This document shows, piece after piece, positions 22,811 to 34,600 of a DNA stretch of 36,405 nt. Each line of letters begins with the position of its first letter. The stretch's first letter is position 1. The stretch lies in NCBI GenBank assembly GCA_905397405.1, contig CAJPVJ010000146.1:1-36405 (forward strand), written 5' to 3'. Below the pieces are notes generated by a model. It ran no database searches and had not been told where the DNA came from. It saw only the letters and a list, made by a program, of their open reading frames with translations. Both the position numbers and the translations under genes were made by a program. The stretch comes from Oppiella nova. Taxonomy: Eukaryota > Arthropoda > Arachnida > Sarcoptiformes > Oppiidae.

Positions 22811-25800
22811 AGCACTTCCCAAACACCAGAGATATAGTGATGAAAAACGCGTCTTTAGCAGAGTTATGACTGCCTCCAGATATCCAATAGTGTTGAGGAC
22901 AGGCATACAGAGATATATAGCGAGAGATTGTGTGTGGGAATGGAAAGTAGTTTTGATTTTGTTCTCAGTTTAGCTTTCACTCCATTTCTATCATTAGTGT
23001 TACTCTACTCCACATCCGAGACACAGATTCACTGAGTCTTCACCACTGAATACATATAAAAAATTATATTTGAAAAAATCTATTTTTAAAACCACTATAA
23101 CTAACGGTGACATAGAGTCGGCACTTGCGGTGTGTGTGTGACTGTATGTGTGTCTCTGCGATCATCTCTCATCGAAATGTCAGTCAATTGTTGTTTATTT
23201 AACTCGAAGTTTAGGAAATTAACCAAATTTTAAGGCAAAGAGTTTACACACGTTTTTATTATCATGTTTGTAGACTCGCTGCTCAGTGACCTGGAAAAGG
23301 CGACCACACACTTGAAAAAGCAACCTGGTACCACATCTGGCTGGAAAATGTCCACTCCGGCCGACATCACCACCACTACGGCCCCCAAACTCTCCAAAAA
23401 CTACGAATATTACGGAAGCGATGAGGTTGTCATCAAAAATAGTGACCATATGTTTGTGAAATGTCTCAAAATTCTGTTATTCCTATCCCCCCCGGCGCTC
23501 AACTACTTGTCCGTCGCACCGGCAGCCTCTCTATCAAAACGAAATAATGGCCCGAAAGTCAGGCCCCAAATCGCCAGGTATTATAGACACCAATTATAAC
23601 AACAACCTATCCGAGCTGGATAGTTTGCTTGATGATCTAAACTCTGCACGCATTCTCGCCACTAACCATCATTATAACTGTCCCTCATATACAGGCAAGT
23701 CGTTTGCGGTTTTCATTTTATAGTTTTCTTAATATTTTATTAATAGTTTTTATTTAAAGCTATTTTTATTTTATCGTTTATTTAATTTTATAGTTTATTA
23801 TATTTTATTTGATTAATTAAATCAATGTTTAATGTGTAGAAAGCTGTGTTTGAATGGCTTTTGTGTGCATATGTTGAGTGTGACTACTAATCAGTGAATT
23901 AGGAGCTATTGTGAGGTTATTTAGGGGTTGAATGGAAACCTGTATTCAAGAATAATGATGTTTTTTATATAAAGTTATATTTAAGATTCTGTTTGTTTTT
24001 GAACTAAGTGTTAAAGAATTTGTGTCAAATTAATGCTATTATATAAATCAAAGTCATGCCTTAATTAACAAAAATCAGTCAAATTTGTAGCGATTATAAC
24101 AGTTTTTCGCAAAATATAAGTTTGTTTTCAATTCTTGTTATTTAGATATGTATTTATAAACAGAATTTTGTTTCCAAATGTGAGCCCAGTTTTGGATTTC
24201 AGCCAAATTACATAATTTGGGTCAAAATTATTAGAGCTTTTGAAAAACATGTAATCAAATGAGCTCTCGCTTACAGTTAAGATCGGAAACACACATCCAT
24301 TTGTGTGCAAACTATTGATACTTACATTGATTATAATATGATAGCACACGATATATACTGTAAAAATGTTTTCATTACTATAAATGGAGTTTTAATTCAT
24401 TAAAAACTTTTGATAACTTCCTATTTAACTCAATATAGATATAAATTAACTCTTTTTTGATTACAAATTATGATAAATAGTGACGAATGGGAACTCCGGA
24501 TATTATGGACGGGACAGGAGCGACAGCACTCAAGTCAATCAACTGATCCATAATCTCGAACATAATCTCCATAACCCTCAGTAAGACATCCCTATCCAAA
24601 ACCTTATACTCTAATCGCTAAGACATTCATAACTGATAATGTATTTACCGATTGAACAGTAGTCCGACTCATGTACACCACGTGCATACCAGTCCCGTGC
24701 ATAAGTCTCCACCGGCTGCCAGAAGCCCAGTACATGTGCACTCACATTCACCCGCAACCGCCCCTCTGGGACACCGGCCATACCAGGCCAGGATCACTGA
24801 CACCGACGCCGGACTACTCATTGAGTCCTATAAACCCAGATGTCAGACGAGTAATACCGTGACCAGCGAACAGCCCCAACGAGGGATCCTTAGTTCGCCC
24901 AAACAGGTACAGCACGTGCACACGGGAACGGGTGCCTCGAATGCCACGCAAGAGCTGGACGACCTCATGGCATCCCTGTCCGACTTTAAGGTATATACAG
25001 AAAAGTTACATTAATTAGTCGACAATTAATTGAATACTGATTTGTATGTCAATTATATTTTCAGCTGAAGGACAGACCGATCGGTAGCTCAGACTACGGC
25101 AAAGTGTCGTCCAAACCGGCGACAACACCGGGCGGTCAACAGTTGGATAACATTATAGGTTCGCTGCAGTCAGACATGAGCCGACACGGGGTCGACACCG
25201 CAGCCAAGGGTCACTGCCAGGCCTGCCATAAGCCTATCGTAGGTCAGGTGGTGACCGCACTGGGCAAGACCTGGCACCCGGAGCACTTCACTTGCCTTAA
25301 CTGTGGCATAGAGTTGGGAACCAAGAACTTCTTCGAAAGGGACGGCAACCCGTACTGCGAGACTGATTATCACAACCTATTCTCCCCGAGATGTGCCTAT
25401 TGTAACGCTTCCATACTTGATGTAAGTCTCATGTCTTATCAGAGGGAATGGAGTGAAAGTTGACAATCAATTGCCATCTAATTCAAGGCTAGACTCTAGA
25501 CATACCACTTAAGCCAGGGTTTAAGGTTCTGCCCCCAATTGTTATGAAACTGTCAGCACTTTATTTATATATCACTATTCTTATGATAAGAATCTCGTTT
25601 AATAGGTTTTTATTGTTAGTCAAGATTCTTGTAATTGTTTTTTGTGTGTTTGTTAAGTGTTTGCGTTAACTAGACATACAGTATAGTAATTGACAGGAAT
25701 TTTTGTGAATTTTAATTTATTTACATTTCATGTTAAGTACGGATATTAATGTAAGAATTTTGTCGATAAATTGAATGCAATCCAAGAATATATGAATATG

Positions 25801-26972
25801 TGTTTATAATTAGCGCACGATTTTTGTGTTTATTTATCAATAGTCAGTATTAGTTCATTATAGCGAGACATTTATATACAGTATTTATAAATAATATAAT
25901 TGACATACATTTTGCCGAAATTATATTTATTTAAATGAAAAAAAGCACAAAATAAACACCAAAACTGTTTAGTATCTAAAACATTAACATTATAGCAAAC
26001 AAAAAACTACTTAACATAAGCATATTGTATTAATAACAAATTGTGATGCCAACCCTCCCGTCCCACACACGCATATATAGAAATGCATAACGGCGTTGGA
26101 CAGGACGTGGCACCCTGAGCACTTTTTCTGCGCCCATTGTGGCAAAAACTTCGGCGACGACGGCTACCATGAAAAGGATGGTCGACCCTATTGTCGCACC
26201 GACTACTTCGAGCTGTTCGCCCCCAAGTGCGGCGGTTGTAATACAGCCATTACCGACAACTACATATCGGCGCTCAGCACCCAATGGCACCCGGAGTGCT
26301 TCGTGTGCAGGGTATGTGTGTTCCGTCCGATTGTATCGCGTCTTAATACTGAGTGACAGAGATGTGGAAAGGGATGCGATGACAAGTGTGTCTAACCTTC
26401 GATGTGTACATATTTAGCCATATGTTAAGCATAAATCATAAGATGTTATGATAGCTATAAATGCAAGAATTTTTTTGTTTATATTGTATTAATTATCATA
26501 AAAGTCATAAATTATTAATATGGACATGAATCGTATCAAGCATATGGTATTTAAATTTTATATTTAATTATATTTCAATGGGAGCTGGAAGTAGGGATAT
26601 TTAGGGTAGTGCTCGCGAAATACTGGAACATCTCTGTCCCGAAACTATATACCGGTGCTAACAATTTGTATAGAAAATGCTAATTAACACCAAATTCATT
26701 GACAGGACTGTCGGTCGCCGTTCAACGGGGGCTCCTTCTTCGACCACGAGGGACAGCCCTACTGCGAGACCCACTATCACGCCAAACGGGGCTCCCTGTG
26801 CGCCGGCTGCCACAAGCCGATCACCGGGCGCTGCATAACCGCCATGTACCGCAAGTATCACCCGGAGCACTTTGTCTGCTCATTCTGTCTCAAACAGCTA
26901 AATAAGGGCACGTTTAAGGAGAACAACGACAAACCCTATTGTCATAACTGTTTCGACAAACTGTTCGCATAA
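21809..26972 (+). CDS. PXN: Paxillin
   Basis: Eight exons: 21809-21821, 23274-23455, 23526-23694, 24481-24580, 24660-24990, 25065-25421, 26081-26311 and 26706-26972, giving 549 codons. The start ATG has a strong context (CCACCAAAATGG) in a 13-nt coding exon reading MDDL. The next exon completes LD1 (LDSLLSDLE). LD2 is [15 protein letters not shown] (about 93-107). The LD4-like motif is [15 protein letters not shown] (251-265), and the LD5-like motif is [13 protein letters not shown]. Four LIM zinc domains follow (about 316-549): [13 protein letters not shown], then [21 protein letters not shown] and [12 protein letters not shown]. Paxillin is the focal-adhesion scaffold: LD motifs bind FAK and vinculin, and LIM domains target integrin sites. 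Exon 3 ends at a GC donor (CAG|GCAAGT). The exon 2/3 junction, where the frame changes, is the least certain. Confidence 0.93.
22775..22807. repeat. (CT)n microsatellite
   Basis: About 16 CT units in the first intron of paxillin, equivalent to the GA tracts on the other strand. Confidence 0.9.
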
Positions 26973-29782
26973 TTACACCGATTATTAGTGGAGGCGCGCT
27001 ATCAGACACCGAAGTTCGGGATCATTTTGGTTTCGGTTCAGCATTTTTTTCGCGACCCCTTTTATCTCTGTATTGAATTTTTAGTGTAATTCTTATGATT
27101 TGTTTTATGATTTATGATTCACTCATGTATTGACTGTTGCGCTGAGTTTTACTTCTTTACTTATTCTCTACTTTCGATTTATCGCTACTTTTCTCTTATC
27201 GTCTCTCAATCGACTGACTATTAATTAATGATTAATATTATGTTTATTTGTCATAATATTGCGATTTATATACGGTATGATTATAATAATTGATTATTAA
27301 AGTGTTAAACTACATCACAAACACTGTATTTGAAAAAACTGTTATTATATTATTAGTAATAATTTATTACTACTGTCTATGCGTTTGAATATTCTGTTTA
27401 TGAATGAATGAATGACAAGAATATTCTGTGATTTTTAATGTGTATGAATTCAGAGTGGACTTTGAATCTGAATGTAATGCAAGTTTAATTGAATATACAA
27501 TTGACATACAAAGTCATGTTAACATGAAAAACAAATTTGTTATTTAAAGCCTACGAATACCATAAGAAATTAAATGCAAAATAACTTTTAGACAAATTTT
27601 TAAACAACAAATTCTCAAACTTATTGAAAGTATTATTATTATTATATTAATGAGTTTTACTATTATACATATACAATGGATAACAAGATATATTTGAAAA
27701 ACAATTTTTTTCGTTGTTTTGTTTGTATTTAATATTTGTTTATTATATGAGAAAAAAATATTTTTAATTATAGACACAATTGTGAAACCAATTGATAAGT
27801 TATAGACAAAACTGTTTTTATTGGTTTGTTTTCTGTCCCCCACAAAAAACCACATTAAAAGTCTTATCAATTGTCAAGACCAGTTATATTAACATTATTT
27901 TTAACATCAATTGTAAGGATTTGTCGTTTTAATTGATTTTGTCGTTTAATTTGTGATCGTTTTTTAGAGACTGAGAGATATCGACAGCTATTATATGAAT
28001 GACTTTTAATTGACAATAATTTACAATCATTACTAACCGTACGATTAATATTAATAACTATTTCTTTATTGTAATATTATTATAGTATTTGTTTTAATTT
28101 AATTATTAAAAAGATTTTTAAAAATGATTTGAAGTTTGTACTTTTATTGGTCGCACATAATGATCATGGTATGTATTTTATTAAAAGTCAAAGCTTATTT
28201 ATATATTAGAGGTTAATAAATATACTGGTCACTTATGTATCTAAGATTATAAAATAATTTCGATATAAATGATAATTAACTAAATGTGTCAGTAAATTGA
28301 GAAATATTTTAGCATTTTTATTGAATTAGCTTAAGCTTACAATTTAATATTTAAATAAATTAGTTTCAAAATAAAAGTTATAAATTAGCAAAACATTTGC
28401 TTCCCGACAACTTTATACAAGGTCATTTCTCGACAAAACCATTTCCATTAGTTGCTTATAATTGCAATTATAAGCTGTATATTATATTATAAGTATATGT
28501 TTATATAATTTTAAATTTAAATAATATTATAAGTATTTAATAACAGTATTTATATAATATTAAAATTTAATAGTAAAACTTGGTTAAAATCTAACAGAAT
28601 ATTGTTAAATAGCTTTTACTTGATATATATTTGTTAAAAATGTTTTTTTGTTTGGAAAAATATTTGAAGTATTATAATAATTGCATTCATTGAATAATGA
28701 AATGAGTGATATGTTTGTATAATATAAATGAATGAGTTTTATGTTTATAATAACATTGAAAAGTGTTTTTAAAAGTTTAAATAAATTTACAAAATAATGA
28801 AATGTAAATATTAATATCAGTACTAAGTTATATTTATAAAGGCATAGCTAAATTAATAATTAAAGCTATAGGAACTACATGTGTTTATTTACTGCAGATA
28901 CTATTTACCAGGATATACTAATACACAGGATTTGCGGGAATATCTACAAAAAACTGTTAAATAATAGCAAAAATTATTAACTCTTTCCAGACCTCGATAT
29001 ATGACTTATTATTGTCTAACAGAATATTCCGCAAAAAGACATTTAAAAGCTTTTAGTTTACAGTAATTTCTCCATAAAAAAACTTTCTCTTATGTCTCTC
29101 GGAGTGGAAACACTGTCTTATATTAAAATTCAATCTTTTCTAACGATTTATGTATTGAATTCTCATTGGAAACAAAAGCAAAGGAAAGAGAGTTTAGAGA
29201 CTATTATACGATGATTACTATTATCGGAGAGAATTTTAAAGAATTCAAAACATGTATGATATATAAAACAATATTCATATTATTGTATTGCAAATACACT
29301 TTAAAATGTTATTCAGAGTAAATATATTATCGATTTATTTGTCTTTATGTTGTATTCTGAATGCATTTCCTTTTCATCGAGAAAACGATTTATTGAATGA
29401 ATAGAAAGAGAAATATGAGTAATATATAAGTTTCCGATGGGAACGGGATGAGAGAGACACCAACACAAACAATAATTATTTATTATTAAACTTTTTAAAC
29501 TCTTAATAAACGAATGGCTTTTGAATTTATAAAGAATTATTGCTTAGATTAGATGCGAGAGAGAGAGAGAAAGAGAGAGAGAGAATTTTATATAAAGTTG
29601 TGTCCATTAAATAAGTAAAAGAATTTCAATTAAAATCTTAAGTAATTTATTGTCCAAATTAGTTGTATTGCGAACTACTATTAAATTATAGCTTACAAGT
29701 TAGAATAATCCATGTTTGTGTGGAAATGGAGCTTTAAATTAATATATTAATGTAAATTACATAATAAATCACTTTCGCACAG
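26973..29782. other. Paxillin 3' UTR and AT-rich stretch before the NOS exons
   Basis: ATTAAA near 27295 probably ends paxillin. The remaining 2.5 kb is strongly AT-rich, and I find no exon on either strand. In particular, I see no sequence for the NOS Arg-Cys-Ile-Gly heme-ligand block, which should precede the exon at 29783. A minus frame at 27544-27870 is AT-rich chance sequence. The first copy of a 99-bp repeat lies at 29461-29559. Confidence 0.5.
29461..29559. repeat. 99-bp direct repeat, copy 1, followed by a GA tract
   Basis: It differs from copy 2 (29895-29993) at a single base, and its last 59 bp match copy 3 (30035-30093). It runs straight into an interrupted (GA)n tract to 29584. 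Confidence 0.95.
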
Positions 29783-30086
29783 GTATTCGATGCCCGGTAT
29801 GTGACTACAGCCCGCGAGATGTTTGAAGCCCTTTGTAATCATATAAAATATTCCACAAATAAAGGGAATCTGAGGTAATCTTTTAGACACTTTACAACAC
29901 AAACAAAAATTATTTATTATTAAACTTTTTAAACTCTTAATAAACGAATGGCTTTTGAATTTATAAAGAATTATTGCTTAGATTAGATGCGAGATTCAGT
30001 GGGTCTCCGATGATTTTAGTGGCTGATGATACCATCTTAATAAACGAATGGCTTTTGAATTTATAAAGAATTATTGCTTAGATTAG

Positions 30087-30122
<36 letters not shown>

Positions 30123-31567
30123 AAAACATAAGGAAACCTAATAAACACGATAATATCATAAATATAGTGGAAATACAAATAAAAACACAATACTCTCATA
30201 GGAATGGATTGACATTATATTAAACTAGAATTTTCTTATTCAGTAGAAAAGTTTTTAAAATACTTTTTTCGCTTATAGTTAAGTCAATTTAATATTATCT
30301 GATTTTGTATATTAAGAAATAGGACTAGATAAAATGGTTACAATAAATTAACATTAACTTAAAGCCATTATTAAATACGGTATAAAGTACACGCAGAAAA
30401 CTATGAAGTTATATGAATTCCTTTTTATAGTTAATATTTAAACCAAAATCTAAAAACTTAATTTAAGTCATTTTCAACTTATTTTGCAATTTTGCAAACA
30501 ATATTTGAGATATAAATAAAAAATGCCATGCTATTTGCCAAAACTTTTATTACGAATTGAAACCATTACATAACATTTTGTATGATTAGGTCTGCGATCA
30601 CTATATTTCCCCAAAGGGTAGGGAAACGGGAGTTCAGAGTCTGGAACTTGCAGTTGATTTCATACGCTGGCTATGCGGTGGAGGGCTCACCGGCACCGGT
30701 ATCATCAGCCACTAAAATCATCGGAGACCCACTGAATCTCGAGTTTACTCAAGTAAGTCGGCAGCGGCACCGGTAGCTAGTTTTTGCCACACAAAACACC
30801 CATTAGTTTTATAATAGATTACCGTATTATGTGTTTAAAGAATAGTAAAGTGCTTTTGAAAAAAGTCAATAATAAAACACTTATATTTTAACAGTAATTT
30901 TATTATAACTAATATATTGCGAGTATTTTCGGTGGAAATATGTTGACAATAACCATAAAATTTTGTACACTTTTCTGTATATTTTTGAAATATAATAGAA
31001 AATGCAATGCAAACAAAATTAGATTAAAGACATTTCGAAATATAAAAATTTGTTAAAGTTAAAACTTAGAAACTAATGTTTTTTACTTAAACATGTTAAT
31101 TAAGTTGTTTTAAATGTGAGTTTTAATTGTAAAAACAAATTAAGAAAAGTATTTCAATGTTTCTAATTTTGATTAAAAACAATATCTAAACTAAAAGTGC
31201 TTTTTATGCCTAAAATCTCGTAAGGAATCGAGACATACATCTCATTGAGAGAAACGTAAAGATATTTTTTTCCTACTTTCCATGTAATGCATGAATAATT
31301 GAATGATATTTTTTTAGTTAACATTCAAATGCTTTTAAGTGCACAAAAAATAAGTTAACTTGTTATGTTTGAAATCTCAACATAAAATACTTTCACAAAT
31401 AAACACAAAACTAGTTGTGCGAAAGCCTTGGCTGGAAATCCAAGCGCACGAAATGGGATGTCTTACCGCTGGTGCTGTCGGTGCCCGACGAAGATCCACA
31501 AGTATTCACACTCCCGGAGGAACTGGTGGTTCGGGTACCTATCGTGCATCCCAGGTGTGTATCACTG

Positions 31568-31602
<35 letters not shown>

Positions 31603-34600
31603 ACTCAAACTGAAAATCAAAAACAGCACAAAAACACAACATAAATACAAAGGAATATTCTTGTGCTACAGAATCGTGTGTTACATAAGAATATTCTTTA
31701 CGGAGATTTACAATTGAAATAACAATAAAATACTTTTTATTATTTATATTCTCGTATCGATCGTATGGTATAGATATAAGTGGTTTGAGGAGTTGGATAT
31801 ACAATGGTATGCCTTACCGGCCGTTTCCAACATGATGTTCGACGTGGGAGGCCTAGAATTCCCTGCCTGTCCATTCAGTGGCTGGTATATGGTCACGGAG
31901 ATCGCTACCAGAGATTTATGCGACCCTCAGAGATATAATATACTAGAGGTTTGTGGCCACAAATTTTTAGTTTCGTAATTGTAATCTTATACATGTATGT
32001 CAAATGCACCACTAAATGGTTGGTAATTGTTGTGTGCGTTATGCTACTTGTTAATCAATTGATTAGCAGTTTATGCGATATTCACTAGCTAATTATTTTT
32101 GAAAAATATTTATGTGTTTAATAAAATTAATAATAAAGGAATTTTGGGCTATTTTTTATACAGTTTTTACACACATTTTATATAAACTTAAAACTTTATT
32201 TTAATCTTATTTACACAAGGCTTATTTAGTAGGTTTATAATACGATAGTATTATATTGTATTTTGTATTAAATATGCATTGTAATATTACAGCCTTTCAA
32301 ATAAATAATTGTTTTATAAGAGAATTGAGTGATGAATCAAATGAATTATTTATTTTAGACTTAAATACTTAACAACTGTAGAAATGTATTTAATAAAAAT
32401 ATAGTGAGATATAAAGCTACTATGTAAAAATATTTCTATAGTTTTAAGTCTAGTTTTAAGTTAAATATAAATACTGGTATAAAAAGTGTGGGAAACAACT
32501 GTTAAAGTGTATAAAAAGGGCTAATAATGAGAGTATGTTTGAAATATGAGCTCAAAAAATGTGAATAAAAGGACTTTAAAAGTATCCTGGTACAAACAGC
32601 GCTGTATAAACGAGTGTGTAAATGGTTCAATGAAACCAAAAGCCCTTTTGTTATAATATTTATATTTTCTAAACTAATTTATTTAAATTAACATTCTGTT
32701 TGAAGTTAAATTACAAAATAATTTGTACAATTTATGGTAAAGTGCCGTGTATAAATATTTCAACGAAACCAAATATGTATAAAACGCCCAGAAAGTCCTT
32801 TTTTTGTTTAGCTTTATTTAAAATTTAATTACATTTTCATATTCATGTACATGATACACCATTAGTTCATTAGTTAGCCATTACTGTAGTAATTTAATAG
32901 GTAATATTAATTTTATTAAGTATTTGTTTATTTAATTAGACATTGATTACGAATAAATTATGCAATAAATAAAATTCATACACGTTAGGACTAATGATAA
33001 TTTTAAAAATAATTAAATATTGATTTTTTTTGATGTAAAATACGAGATTCTGTAGGAAATTCTGTACAAAATATGATTAGCTATGAGGAAAATGTGAGTG
33101 AATTAATTAAATGGCTGATACGGTATTCAGCGAAAGTATTGGACGTTTAAATTGAAGTGACGTTTAATAAGATTTTTATTGTTAAGTAGTGTTAAACACA
33201 ATGAGAGACTAAACGCCTAATAGAGTAGTCGTGTAGTGATTGTGTACACCGAGTGCCGCACGACTTAAATCTTTCCGATCACGCATTCAGTGTTTATTAT
33301 GCACTACAGTATAAGGAAGAGAGCACTGGTAGTTTTATAGGATGACATACCAGCCCTCAAATATACACACATTCACAATGAACACAGAATTTAGAGACAA
33401 GTTTTATACTGTACTCAGTATATTGACTTATATAGCTTAAAATAATACCTATACGGATCCCAACAGAATATTCCTTATATACAGTATAACTTTATACATA
33501 TATTTATTTGTTGGGGAACAGGAGGTGGCCAGACGTATGGGTCTGGACGTGCGGACCAACACCTCGCTCTGGAAAGACTCGGCTATAGTCGAGATAAACA
33601 TAGCTGTCCTCTACAGCTACCAGAGGGCTAACGTGACAATTGTGGACCACCACACGGCAGCTGAATCATTCATGAAGCACCTGGATAACGAGCAACGACT
33701 AAGGGGTGGGTGCCCGGCCGACTGGGTATGGGTGGTGCCGCCCATATCGGGCTCATTGACGCCGGTGTTTCACCAGGAGATGCTCTACTATGAGCTCAAA
33801 CCCAGCTATGAATACCAGGAGCCCGCGTGGCGTACCCACGAGTGGCACCAATTGCCCGGCACTCGCATGGATAGGAGGGGTAGCAGTAATGGTGGGACAC
33901 CCAGGAAGTTGCGGTTCAAGGAGATCGCCCGGGCTGTCAAGTTCACGTCCAACCTGTTTGGGAAGGCCCTGTCCAAGCGTATTAAGGCTACCATACTGTA
34001 CGCCACTGAGACGGGAAAGTCGGAGCTGTTTGCCAAACGGTTGGCCCATATATTTCTGCACGCATTCAATGTTTCGGTGAGTTTTGTGGGAAAAGTTTTT
34101 TAATTTGATTTTTGGGATTAGGTTTGAGTCCGAAATGTGTTTTGATGTCCGCTTTTTGAGGACCTTTTATTGAGTTTAACTGTATTTTTGTGTTGTTTTG
34201 TTGTTTGACTGTAAAAATGACAACTCATTCATAACTTGATTATCTATAGAATCGAGGTTTGAATTGATAATCCTGGTAATTTTGTGATTTATTTGCTAGC
34301 AAATACGAAATATTAGTTAATACTCTAGTATATTTGCAAATATTAAGACAATTTCACGTATAATTTATTGATAAAAATGTAAAGTCAACTCAAAAGCAAT
34401 AAATATTTGTGTTTAAATAACTTAATCTAATCCTTCAAAAACACACTCTAATAGTGTATTCAATACACATTTTGCGGACAGAATATATAAATTTATATAT
34501 ATTTTATAATAAAATATAATAAATATCTTTAATAGACATGAAATGTAAGACAATCTTTTGAGACTACAAATCCTTATAAACCCTAAGGAATATCCCGTTT

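Noticed and set aside
27544-27870. 108-codon minus-strand ORF rich in Ile/Asn/Lys
   Set aside because: Composition is that of random AT-rich DNA; no motif.
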